The notes under the pieces were generated by a model. It ran no database searches, had not been told where the DNA came from, and worked only from the letters and a program-made list of their open reading frames with translations. Below, piece after piece: positions 1 to 5,863 of a stretch of DNA of 5,863 nucleotides. A program made the position numbers and the translations under genes. Each line of letters opens with the position of its first letter. The stretch's first letter is position 1. This DNA comes from Acidobacteriota bacterium (GTDB lineage Bacteria > Acidobacteriota > Terriglobia > Terriglobales > Acidobacteriaceae): assembly GCA_021801945.1 (NCBI GenBank), contig JAKABE010000228.1:1-5863 (forward strand). Direction: 5' to 3'.

Positions 1-799
1 CGGCAACGGCTTTGACACCTGCAAGAGCGCCATCGCCCTCGGCTTCACCTCAGTGATGATGGACGGCTCGCTGCGCGAAGACGGCAAGACTCCCTCCACC
101 TTTGAGGAGAACGTCGAAGTCACCCGCCGCGTGGTCGATTACGCCCATGAGCGCGGTGTCTCCGTCGAAGGCGAAATCGGCGTGCTGGGCGGCGTCGAGG
201 ACGGCCACGGCGCCGGCGGCTCCGGCCTGGAGCACGTCACCGATCCCGATCAGGCCGTCGAGTTTGCTGAGCGCACCGGCGTCGACTCCCTCGCCATCGC
301 CATCGGCACCAGCCACGGGGCTTACAAATTCACCAAGAAGCCCGACGGCTCCGTCCTCAAAATGGACATCCTCATCGAGATTCACAAGCGCCTGCCCCAC
401 ACCCATCTGGTGATGCACGGCAGTTCCTCGGTTCCCAAGGATCTGCAGGACATCATCAACCAGTACGGCGGCAAGCTGAAGCAAACCTGGGGCGTGCCCA
501 TCGAGGAGATTCAGCTCGGCATCCGCAACGGCGTGCGCAAGGTGAATGTCGATACCGACAGCCGTCTCGCCATTACCGGCGCCATCCGCAAGGTCTTTGC
601 CGAGACGCCTGAGAAGTTCGATCCCCGCGACTACCTCAAGCCCGCCCGCGAGGCGATGAAGAAAGTAGTTCAGGCGCGTATGATCGAGTTCGGCCAGGCC
701 GGCCACGCCGGCGACTACACACCCATCGCAATCAGCGAGATGGCCAAGGGCTACGCCTCCGGTAAGCTCGACACTCGCCCCTCCCTCGCTGCTCGCTGA
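1..799 (+). CDS. fba: Class II fructose-1,6-bisphosphate aldolase, Calvin-cycle subtype (5' end missing)
   Basis: This zinc enzyme reversibly joins glyceraldehyde-3-phosphate and dihydroxyacetone phosphate into fructose-1,6-bisphosphate in the cytoplasm (glycolysis, gluconeogenesis, Calvin-type cycles). The reading frame is open from base 2 and gives 265 residues to a TGA at 797-799. Seen in order: [11 protein letters not shown] near the left edge, the [10 protein letters not shown] segment, GTSHGAYKF with a zinc-ligand histidine (codon 314-316), VMHGSSSVP with the second zinc histidine (codon 416-418), and the substrate-binding VNVDTDSR loop (Asn codon 545-547, Asp 551-553). The wording of these motifs and the YLKPAREAM tail fit the Calvin-cycle subtype, usually about 345-360 residues. 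Roughly 80-95 N-terminal residues therefore lie outside the window, including the usual catalytic Asp and first zinc His. There is no internal stop or frame break. A strong stem-loop follows 25 bases after the stop, so this is probably the last gene of its transcript. Confidence 0.95.
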   Translation, partial: GNGFDTCKSAIALGFTSVMMDGSLREDGKTPSTFEENVEVTRRVVDYAHERGVSVEGEIGVLGGVEDGHGAGGSGLEHVTDPDQAVEFAERTGVDSLAIAIGTSHGAYKFTKKPDGSVLKMDILIEIHKRLPHTHLVMHGSSSVPKDLQDIINQYGGKLKQTWGVPIEEIQLGIRNGVRKVNVDTDSRLAITGAIRKVFAETPEKFDPRDYLKPAREAMKKVVQARMIEFGQAGHAGDYTPIAISEMAKGYASGKLDTRPSLAAR

Positions 800-823
800 C
801 CACCGCTCGCGCGAAAGCATCTC

Positions 824-860
824 AAGGAAGGCCATTCCGCCAAGCGGAATGGCCTTCCTT
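824..860 (+). terminator. Strong stem-loop terminator after the aldolase gene
   Basis: The 17-base left arm (824-840) and right arm (844-860) are perfectly complementary around a 3-base loop, CAA. The right arm ends in CCTTCCTT and is followed by CGTTCTC rather than a run of T. It starts 25 bases after the aldolase stop codon, where a terminator is expected. The lack of a clean T tract makes classic intrinsic termination less certain. It may also protect the mRNA 3' end. Confidence 0.75.
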
Positions 861-1274
861 CGTTCTCACAGATGTTTCATGGGAGACAAGCCAACCTGGG
901 CCTTTGCATGGACATCCTGATGCGCCCCGCGCGATCTGCTCCACAATCTAGCCTTCAGCCACTTAGCGAAGGTTCTCGTGATCTGGCTACCGTAGCCGAC
1001 AGCACTTTTCTGTCTTTGAAACTTTAGCTTTTCCCCAATCGTCTGCCCAAATGGCGACAGAACAATATCCGCGGGTACTGGGGGTGTGTTGTTCGCATGC
1101 CGCACGAGAATAGAATCTGCTTCTGAACTCCAAACGAGTTCCGCTGTTCTGAAACCGCTTGATTGGCTATGCCAGCCATGGCGGATCTTCCAATATCGCG
1201 CACTGCGGCGAACATGATCGTCCTTAGACACAGGAACTTTACAGACGCTCGAAAAAAGATACGGGGCTAATTGG
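861..1274. other. Gene-poor spacer, lower GC, no supported gene
   Basis: These 414 bases have visibly lower GC than the genes on either side and none of their codon bias. On the minus strand a frame is open from about 1236 down to a stop at 866-868. A GTG at 1229-1231 could give a peptide of about 121 residues. That peptide has no motif I recognise and no convincing ribosome binding site, and the frame stays open simply by reading through the start of the next gene. A second minus-strand frame (1024-1215, 63 residues) also shows no family signal. I see no tRNA, repeat array or clear promoter. The region may hold the promoter of the GH43 gene and possibly a decayed gene. Confidence 0.5.
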
Positions 1275-2801
1275 ATGCGCCACAACACTCGCATTTGTTT
1301 GAGATACGGATTTCTCACAGTTTTGCTCGCTCTCACCTCCACGGCCTTCGCACTGAACGGCGACATCGGAATCCACGATCCCTCCACAGTGGTTCTGGAC
1401 CACGGCAAGTATTACGTCTACGGCACCGGCGGACGAGCTTTGGTTTCCGACGACGGCTGGACGTGGCACGCCGGTGTGGCTCCGCCCCTCATCGGCGCTG
1501 CCCCGGACGTGATTCACCTCGATGGCCGGTATTACATGTATGTCGCCCGCGGTGCGGGAGGGGGGAGATCGCTGCCCAACAAAGCCGAGATTGACATGAT
1601 CTGGACCAAGTCGCTCGATCCCAAGTCTCCCAATTACAAGTGGCATCAAGGCGGCAAGGTCGCCAGCTCGAATGGCATCGAAGACTGCAACGCGATCGAT
1701 CCCGGCGCATTTCTCGATCCCACGACTGGCAAGTTCTGGCTCACCTACGGCTCTTACTTTGGCTACATCCGCATTGTCCAGCTGAATCCGAAGACGGGCA
1801 TGGATATGAATCCCAACGAAAAGCCTGTCGACCTTGCCATCAACGGCGAAGCCTCCGACATGATCTACCACGACGGCTGGTACTACCTGTTCGATACGCA
1901 CGGCAGTTGCTGCGACGGGACCAACTCCGGCTACAACATCCGGGTAGCCCGCTCGCGCCGTCCGACGGGTCCATTCGTGGACGCCGAGGGTGTGCCCTCG
2001 CTTGAAGGTGGCGGCACGCTGCTGATCGGCTCCGAGGGCCGCTACATCGGGCCGGGACACTTTGGCCTGATCAACGAGGGCGATGGCGTGCAGAAGTTCT
2101 CCATGCACTTTGAGGCCGATTTGGACCGCGGCGGCGCCAGCGTTCTCGATATCCGCCCGCTGCTTTGGGAAAACGGCTGGCCGGTAGCGGGCGAGAATCC
2201 CAAGGCTGGCACGTTCGAAATCCAATCCGTACACAGCGGCACCTCGCTGGATATGGCCGTAGAGGGCGTGCCGGTAGGCGGCCCGAGAAAGCCATTCCGG
2301 TTTCACCGGCCGCCGCCTGGCTCAAATACCGCTGGTCATCGGCCTGCCCACTTCCCGTTTGGGGCTATGTTTGGCGGGACCGGCAAGCCGATTCCGAACC
2401 AGACGGCTGCGGATGTGGAGAAGAACTGGCCCGCGAGCACTGTAGACGCCGGCATGTCCAACTACCTGGCCGAGGCGCAGCAGAAGTGGCAGCTAACGCC
2501 CGTTCCTGACGCCGGCGGCTATCCCGGCGGTCCCTACTTCAGGATCACCATCGCCGGCACGGACCGCGCGTTGGCCGCCGTCAAGGGCGCGGAGTTGGTG
2601 GTGCTGCCCGCCTTCACCGGCGCGCCGGAGCAACTGTGGCGCCTCGATCAATTCTCCGACGGAACTTGGCGCATCATGCCCAAGGCGGTTCCAGGCACCA
2701 GCGAGCCCATGGCGCTTTCAGCCGTTGGCGCCAGCATGCCGACGCTGGAAAGACTGAAACCGAAGAGCGACAGAGAGCACTGGCGGCTGATGACGCCCTA
2801 G
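1275..2801 (+). CDS. Secreted GH43 arabinan endo-1,5-alpha-L-arabinanase-like hydrolase with ricin-like C-terminal region
   Basis: Predicted exported glycoside hydrolase (508 residues) cutting alpha-1,5-linked arabinan of plant pectin. A signal peptide is visible: basic start, hydrophobic residues 11-25, cleavage probably after AFA at 26. The five-bladed propeller spans about 30-305. Its GH43 residues are in the expected order: general base Asp35 (IHDPS), pKa-tuning Asp142 (NAIDPGAF), general acid Glu192 (NGEASDMIYHDGWYYLF) and the His262 metal-site position (GPGHFG). The CCDG..SGYNIRVARS stretch (212-227) and VLDIRPLLWENGWP (290-303) are typical of arabinanases, better than of xylosidase-type GH43. 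From 313 on, three QxW-like motifs (Trp405, Trp455, Trp503) suggest a beta-trefoil sugar-binding module. It is interrupted at about 333-380 by a Pro/Gly-rich insertion. The ATG at 1275 is the only start before the signal peptide; GGGG at 1263-1266 is a weak Shine-Dalgarno. The next gene starts 64 bases downstream on the same strand. Exact linkage specificity is inferred. Confidence 0.88.
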   Translation: MRHNTRICLRYGFLTVLLALTSTAFALNGDIGIHDPSTVVLDHGKYYVYGTGGRALVSDDGWTWHAGVAPPLIGAAPDVIHLDGRYYMYVARGAGGGRSLPNKAEIDMIWTKSLDPKSPNYKWHQGGKVASSNGIEDCNAIDPGAFLDPTTGKFWLTYGSYFGYIRIVQLNPKTGMDMNPNEKPVDLAINGEASDMIYHDGWYYLFDTHGSCCDGTNSGYNIRVARSRRPTGPFVDAEGVPSLEGGGTLLIGSEGRYIGPGHFGLINEGDGVQKFSMHFEADLDRGGASVLDIRPLLWENGWPVAGENPKAGTFEIQSVHSGTSLDMAVEGVPVGGPRKPFRFHRPPPGSNTAGHRPAHFPFGAMFGGTGKPIPNQTAADVEKNWPASTVDAGMSNYLAEAQQKWQLTPVPDAGGYPGGPYFRITIAGTDRALAAVKGAELVVLPAFTGAPEQLWRLDQFSDGTWRIMPKAVPGTSEPMALSAVGASMPTLERLKPKSDREHWRLMTP

Positions 2802-2865
2802 GCCACCGGCCTTCGACCGTCCATCGACACCCACTGATGAGGGACAACTCCGCGAGGGATCTTTC

Positions 2866-3579
2866 ATGAATTCGCACCGCAATTATCTCGTACCCACGCT
2901 CGCCATCTTTATGGGCCTGGCCCTGACTGCCGTCACCGTTCCGGCCGCTGCCGTGCGGTCTTTTGGGACCACCTTGACCAGTCCCACCACTCCCTCGTTC
3001 GTTACCGGAGCAGACGGATTCATCAAGCGCTGGCTTGTCCTCGAGCCAATCACCGTAACCGGGACCAGCCAGGACGAGATCCAATCGCGGAACGGTGTCC
3101 AGCCCATGGTCAAGAAACAGTACTTTGCCAATGAGTACTCCAACGTCCCGCATAACGGCGAAACGGAAACGGTGGACGGCAAGACGCTCACCTGGTACGC
3201 TGTCGACACCGACAAGTACAACGTGAACCTGTATCACTTTGCCGATTCGCTGGGTAAGTCCGCAAACAACGCTCTGTTCTGGGCGGTCACCGTCGTGAAC
3301 AGTCCGAGGGAGATGCACAACGTGCGGCTGGCCATCGGCTCCAATGCCGCCTCGGTGTGGTGGCTCAACGGCAAAGAGGTCATCGGTATCTACGGCAACA
3401 TCCAGACGGTGGTGGATGACGGTGTTTCGTGGCGGACCACCCTCAAGAAGGGACCGAACATCGTCCGTGTCGCGGTGGTTAATGGCAGCGGAGCCAGCGA
3501 CTTCTGCGCTCGCTTTCTGGATGCGAACGATAAGCCGATACCAGGGCTGATTATCACCTCGCAGACGCCTCGCCAGTAA
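2866..3579 (+). CDS. Small secreted protein, probable non-catalytic sugar-binding beta-sandwich, partner of GH43
   Basis: Predicted exported protein of 237 residues with unknown biochemical role. Residues 1-29 form a signal peptide (hydrophobic 8-25, cleavage near PAAA at 29). The mature part opens with ADGFIKRWLVLEPI (49-62), then has W-Y-A-V-D-T (110-115), a strand-rich middle, and IGSNAASVWWLNGKEVIG (157-174) followed by LKKGPNIVRVAVVNGSG (193-209). The LNGKEV turn and the closing KKGPNIVRV strand resemble jelly-roll modules attached to carbohydrate-active enzymes. From memory, related stand-alone proteins are often labelled acetylxylan esterase in soil bacteria. No GxSxG or other hydrolase motif is visible, so I do not adopt that label. 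GAGGGA at 2854-2859, six bases before the ATG, is a good ribosome binding site. The 64-base gap after the GH43 gene, with no terminator, suggests co-transcription. Binding or presenting plant polysaccharide is inferred. Confidence 0.8.
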   Translation: MNSHRNYLVPTLAIFMGLALTAVTVPAAAVRSFGTTLTSPTTPSFVTGADGFIKRWLVLEPITVTGTSQDEIQSRNGVQPMVKKQYFANEYSNVPHNGETETVDGKTLTWYAVDTDKYNVNLYHFADSLGKSANNALFWAVTVVNSPREMHNVRLAIGSNAASVWWLNGKEVIGIYGNIQTVVDDGVSWRTTLKKGPNIVRVAVVNGSGASDFCARFLDANDKPIPGLIITSQTPRQ

Positions 3580-3604
3580 GCAGCAGCCGCGGACCACGCC
3601 ATCA

Positions 3605-3643
3605 TTCGCCGCGACCTTTAACGCGGCGAACTGGCGGCGCCAG
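3605..3643 (+). terminator. Two tandem stem-loops after the secreted-protein gene, possible terminator
   Basis: The first hairpin pairs TTCGCCGCG (3605-3613) with CGCGGCGAA (3622-3630) perfectly around an 8-base loop. The second directly abuts it: CTGGC (3631-3635) with GCCAG (3639-3643). They begin 25 bases after the upstream stop codon. No T tract follows, so intrinsic termination is not assured. Transcript-end stabilisation or a Rho-linked end is equally possible. Confidence 0.45.
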
Positions 3644-3767
3644 CCGACACAATCTCCCCACAATCAGGCAATTTCGCCTTGTGCCTGTGACTTTCTCGAT
3701 GGGTGAGCGACGCGTCCCTTACCGATTGGTCCCCGGCAGCCCTTATCGCTACGAGGCCACGCCCCCA

Positions 3768-3795
3768 TTGATTCCCGCCGCACTCCGGGTACACT
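3768..3795 (+). promoter_or_regulatory. Candidate sigma-70 promoter for ispG
   Basis: TTGATT (3768-3773) matches four of six bases of the -35 consensus and TACACT (3790-3795) four of six of the -10, with a 16-base spacer. The expected transcription start falls at about 3802, on the ispG ATG itself, and no Shine-Dalgarno is visible before that ATG. This would make the mRNA leaderless or nearly so. The matches are modest and the region is GC-rich, so a chance match is possible. Confidence 0.35.
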
Positions 3796-3801
3796 AAACG
3801 C

Positions 3802-5052
3802 ATGGCGGAGATTCAACGCAGGAAAACCCCCACCGTTCACATCGGCCATGTTCGTGTTGGCTGGGAGGTCCCCGTCGTCGTTCAGTCGATGACCAACACC
3901 GATACAGCCGACGCCGAGGCCACCATCGAGCAAGTCGCGGCCCTGGCCCTCGCCGGCTCCGAGTTGGTGCGCGTCACGGTCAACAATGAAGACGCCGCCG
4001 CGGCCGTTCCAGCCATCGTCGAAGGCCTCGACAAGCGCGGCATCCGCGTGCCCATCGTCGGCGACTTCCACTACAACGGCCACATCCTGCTCAAAAAGTA
4101 CCCAGCCGCCGCGCGCGCCCTCGCCAAGTACCGCATCAACCCCGGCAACGTCTCCATCGGCCGCAAGGACGACGACAACTTCCGCACCATGGTCGAGTGC
4201 GCCGCCGAGAACCACAAGCCCGTGCGCATCGGCGTCAACTGGGGCTCGCTCGATCAGGCGCTGCTCACGCGCATGATGGACGAGAACAGCAAGCGCCCCA
4301 ATCCCGAGCCCGCGCGCGAAGTCATGATCGAGGCCATGATCGCCAGCGCCCTCAACTCCGCCGCCGCAGCGGAGCGCTACGGCCTCGGCCATGACATGAT
4401 CATCCTCTCCGCCAAGGTCTCCGGCGTGCGCGATCTCCTCGACGTCTACACCCGCCTCGCCGCCCGTTGCGACTATCCGCTCCATCTCGGCCTCACTGAA
4501 GCCGGCATGGGCTCCAAGGGCCTCATCGCCTCCACCGCCGGCCTTGCCCCGTTGCTGTTGGCCGGCATCGGCGACACCATTCGTGTCTCGCTCACCCCCC
4601 GGCCCGGCGGCGACCGCACCGAGGAGGTTCTCGCCTCCCAACAGATCCTGCAATCGCTCTCCCTGCGCAGCTTCATGCCTCAGGTCACAAGCTGCCCCGG
4701 CTGCGGCCGCACCACCAGCACCTATTTTCAGGAGCTGGCCGAGCAGATTCAGAGCTACCTCCGCACCTCCATGCCCGAGTGGCGCAAGCGCTACCCCGGC
4801 GTCGAGGAGCTCAAGGTGGCCGTCATGGGCTGCGTCGTCAACGGTCCCGGCGAAAGCAAGCACGCCAATCTCGGCATCAGCCTGCCCGGCACCTTCGAGG
4901 AGCCCAAGGCCCCCGTTTACATTGACGGCAAGCTCTCCACCACGCTGCGCGGCGACACCATCGTCGCCGAGTTCAAGGAGATCCTTGACCACTACGTTGA
5001 GTCGCACTTCGGCCAGGCGGCCCGGAACGGCGAGCTAGTGGGCGCACGGTGA
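3802..5052 (+). CDS. ispG: 4-hydroxy-3-methylbut-2-en-1-yl diphosphate synthase (IspG/GcpE)
   Basis: Cytoplasmic [4Fe-4S] enzyme of the MEP isoprenoid pathway. It reduces 2-C-methyl-D-erythritol 2,4-cyclodiphosphate to HMBPP using flavodoxin or ferredoxin electrons. The 416 residues form a complete protein. The N-terminal TIM-barrel carries [13 protein letters not shown] (26-38), VGDFHYNGH (86-94), INPGNVSIG (112-120), [10 protein letters not shown] (141-150) and [11 protein letters not shown] (230-240). The C-terminal cluster domain carries all ligands: Cys298 and Cys301 (SCPGCGRTT), Cys344 ([11 protein letters not shown]) and Glu351. Cys301 to Cys344 is longer than the roughly 32-residue spacing in E. 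coli, a variation seen in other bacterial lineages. The ATG at 3802 lies a normal distance before the conserved IGHVRVG. An upstream ribosome binding site is not evident; a candidate promoter sits directly upstream. Dense GCC/CTC/ATC codon use resembles the aldolase gene and marks it as a core gene. The spacing from the GH43 pair suggests separate transcription. Confidence 0.97.
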   Translation: MAEIQRRKTPTVHIGHVRVGWEVPVVVQSMTNTDTADAEATIEQVAALALAGSELVRVTVNNEDAAAAVPAIVEGLDKRGIRVPIVGDFHYNGHILLKKYPAAARALAKYRINPGNVSIGRKDDDNFRTMVECAAENHKPVRIGVNWGSLDQALLTRMMDENSKRPNPEPAREVMIEAMIASALNSAAAAERYGLGHDMIILSAKVSGVRDLLDVYTRLAARCDYPLHLGLTEAGMGSKGLIASTAGLAPLLLAGIGDTIRVSLTPRPGGDRTEEVLASQQILQSLSLRSFMPQVTSCPGCGRTTSTYFQELAEQIQSYLRTSMPEWRKRYPGVEELKVAVMGCVVNGPGESKHANLGISLPGTFEEPKAPVYIDGKLSTTLRGDTIVAEFKEILDHYVESHFGQAARNGELVGAR

Positions 5053-5066
5053 ATCAGTAGCGATCT

Positions 5067-5488
5067 TCATCTTTGTGCGAATGGATTGACGATGCGGATG
5101 GAGGGATGGCCTGCCCGCGTTGCATGTCTTCCGTATAAGGGGTCGCGCATCCAGCATGCAACGCCGCCGCTACGATGAGTGAGTCGTAGATTCGATGTCC
5201 GCACCGCGCTGAAAACTCAGGAGCAGACTTGTGCGTCTCCGCGGCAAGCAGGATTGCCGGCCCGCGACGGGCTTCAGTCCCTTCCGGCACCTCCCGGCGG
5301 TCTGGAAGCTCCGACCGAGCTTGCGCGCTAAGGTATGGGTGAACTCGCTCAAAAGCCTGAACGCTGACCCTACCTCCCGCCAGCAAAATCTGTTCAGCCG
5401 CCTCCGTACAGCGACCCGTCTCGGCGCCTGCCCGTCTAGTGATCGCACAGATCAGAACATTTCTATACAGGAATGCCTCACCGCTCAG
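5067..5488 (-). pseudogene. PIN-domain (VapC-type) toxin, broken by three frame changes
   Basis: Remnant of a PIN-fold ribonuclease toxin. No single frame gives the domain, but three spliced frames do. Frame 1 gives GEAFLYRNVLICAI and AGGRVSVQAF. After an apparent extra base near 5347, frame 2 gives EFTHTLARKLGRSFQTAG and LKPVAG. After a lost base near 5260, frame 1 resumes with PAILLAAETHK, RIYDSLIVAAALHAGC and YTEDMQRGQAI. After a further lost base near 5103-5106, frame 3 gives the usual SIRIVNPF tail and a stop at 5067-5069. Of the metal-binding acids, Glu (5344-5346), Asp in IYDSLI (5183-5185) and the ED pair (5126-5131) remain. The first, from FLDTN, is now FLYRN (Tyr codon 5465-5467). 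The domain begins at CTG (5486-5488), where a start codon would be expected. It overlaps the antitoxin end by 11 bases, as in coupled toxin-antitoxin operons. Frame 1 alone stays open from 5560 to 5054, which could be misannotated as an intact 168-residue protein. Confidence 0.85.
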
Positions 5489-5713
5489 AGATCTCCGGGC
5501 GATGGAAGACATCATCATCGGGCACCGTGAACTGCAGCTTGTGCAGCTTCTCGATGGCACGCGCCTTTCTGCGACTGCGGATTACCGCGAAGGAACGCCT
5601 GCCCCTAACCCTGATCTCGGCTTCCTCTTCAGGCAAGATCCCAACTTGGCCACCACTCCGGCAGGAATGCGAACGCCAAGACTATTTCCCACAGGTGGAG
5701 TAGCTGCCTTAAT
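5478..5713 (-). pseudogene. AbrB/MazE-fold antitoxin partner of the PIN toxin, frameshifted
   Basis: Remnant of the small DNA-binding antitoxin that would precede and neutralise the toxin. One frame gives KAATPPVGNSLGVRIPAGVV then AKLG (down to about 5642), matching the W-GNSL-VRIP core of AbrB/MazE-like antitoxins. A missing base near 5640-5641 moves it to a second frame giving ILPEEEAEIRVRGRRSF, then AIEKLHKLQFTVPDDDVF and HRPEISER, with a stop at 5478-5480. That tail fits the toxin-binding C-terminus of antitoxins paired with PIN toxins (L-x-x-LP-D-F-x-R-x-E pattern). No ATG precedes the core. The codon at the expected start is ATT (5711-5713), so the start also looks lost. The left end of IS1595-type DNA lies close to this point, which may explain the damage. 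The pair is recognised by pattern, not by database search. Confidence 0.75.
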
Positions 5714-5863
5714 ACAGTAGGCTCAAGATGTTGAGGTTTTCGAGTCAAGACCCGGTTTGTGGCGTGACTATGCAGCCACTTGGCAACAGTTTCGCGCTTG
5801 GTTTGCTGACGAAATGTCCTGCGTTCCCTATCTGGAACATCTGGGTTGGCCGTCGGGCTTTCG
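5714..5863 (+). mobile_element. IS1595-family insertion sequence, left part (outer edge not determined)
   Basis: The transposase start at the right edge implies an insertion sequence entering the window. I could not identify its terminal inverted repeat or a target duplication, because the other end is outside the window. The left edge is therefore a placeholder, set where the antitoxin remnant ends. A small inverted repeat, CTCAA-GATG-TTGAG, lies at 5722-5735, but I do not claim it as the element end. Confidence 0.5.
5757..5863 (+). CDS. IS1595-family transposase, N-terminal fragment (runs off the window)
   Basis: Start of a DDE-type transposase that would move an insertion sequence. About 35 residues are visible: LWRDYAATWQQFRAWFADEM, then SCVPYLEHLGWPSGF. 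The WF-x-x-E-x-x-C-x-x-YLE-x-L-x-WP-x-GF pattern is the leader into the zinc-ribbon (CPxCG) of IS1595 transposases, which would begin a few residues beyond the window edge. An in-frame TAG at 5718-5720 bounds the frame upstream. The only plausible start before the conserved stretch is TTG at 5757-5759; the first in-frame ATG (5814-5816) lies inside the conserved motif. Family members commonly start with a short M-x-LW-x-DYP sequence, so the TTG may be the true start or mark a damaged one. Whether the rest is intact cannot be judged. Confidence 0.78.
   Translation, partial: MWRDYAATWQQFRAWFADEMSCVPYLEHLGWPSGF

Noticed and set aside
50..835. A 261-residue frame antisense to the aldolase
   Set aside because: It overlaps a conserved aldolase and runs into the terminator stem. 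The composition is that of an antisense shadow.
1239..2306. A 355-residue open frame antisense to the GH43 gene
   Set aside because: It has no motifs, and the opposite strand has every GH43 catalytic residue in order plus a signal peptide.
2866..3579. Acetylxylan esterase label for the 237-residue secreted protein
   Set aside because: No GxSxG or other esterase catalytic motif is visible. The label was recalled for similar proteins and probably comes from fused or neighbouring esterases.
2674..3663. A 329-residue minus-strand frame across the end of the GH43 gene and the secreted-protein gene
   Set aside because: It spans two well-supported plus-strand genes and their spacer and has no recognisable family pattern, so it is a GC-driven shadow.
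3664..5007. A 447-residue open frame antisense to ispG
   Set aside because: It lies opposite a clear ispG gene. Its composition (runs of Gly, Ala, Val, Asp, Leu) is what the reverse of GCC/CTC/ATC-rich codons gives, and it shows no domain.
5054..5560. An intact 168-residue protein on the minus strand
   Set aside because: Only parts of this frame match the PIN family. The matching middle and tail lie in the other two frames, and the first 24 residues are the antitoxin's C-terminal region read out of frame.
5439..5720. Plus-strand frames of 76-93 residues opposite the antitoxin remnant
   Set aside because: They show no family signal, whereas the minus strand gives antitoxin and toxin motifs when frames are joined.

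Overview
The window is GC-rich bacterial chromosome. Its gene types suggest a soil heterotroph of the Acidobacteriota (Solibacter/Bryobacter-like). They are a Calvin-cycle-subtype class II aldolase, a secreted GH43 arabinanase paired with a small secreted beta-sandwich-like protein, an MEP-pathway ispG, and decayed toxin-antitoxin and IS material. That placement is inferred from gene content and composition, not from a marker gene.

Layout, left to right. (1) At 1-799 (+) is the C-terminal three quarters of a class II fructose-1,6-bisphosphate aldolase, followed by a perfect 17-bp stem-loop at 824-860. (2) 861-1274 is a lower-GC gap with no gene I can support. (3) At 1275-2801 and 2866-3579 (+) is a likely two-gene operon for extracellular plant polysaccharide use. 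It encodes an exported GH43 endo-arabinanase-like enzyme with a ricin-like C-terminal lectin region, and an exported 237-aa protein with no visible catalytic motif. (4) 3580-3801 is a short spacer with two stem-loops and a candidate promoter so close to the next gene that its transcript may be leaderless. (5) At 3802-5052 (+) is a complete ispG with all Fe-S cluster ligands. (6) At 5067-5713 (-), convergent with ispG, lies a ruined AbrB/MazE-fold antitoxin plus PIN-domain (VapC) toxin pair. It is recognisable only when reading frames are spliced: one frame change in the antitoxin, three in the toxin, and loss of the first catalytic aspartate. (7) At 5757-5863 (+) is the start of an IS1595-type transposase, running off the window. 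It begins only tens of bases from the remnant 5' end of the antitoxin and points away from it.

Functionally, the aldolase (central carbon) and IspG (isoprenoid precursors) are housekeeping genes. The GH43 pair would cut and probably bind arabinan outside the cytoplasm. The right end is accessory DNA, where an insertion sequence and a dead toxin-antitoxin module sit beside a conserved gene. No clearly new biological system is visible. The most informative points are the reconstructed pseudogene pair and the uncharacterised secreted partner of the GH43 enzyme.
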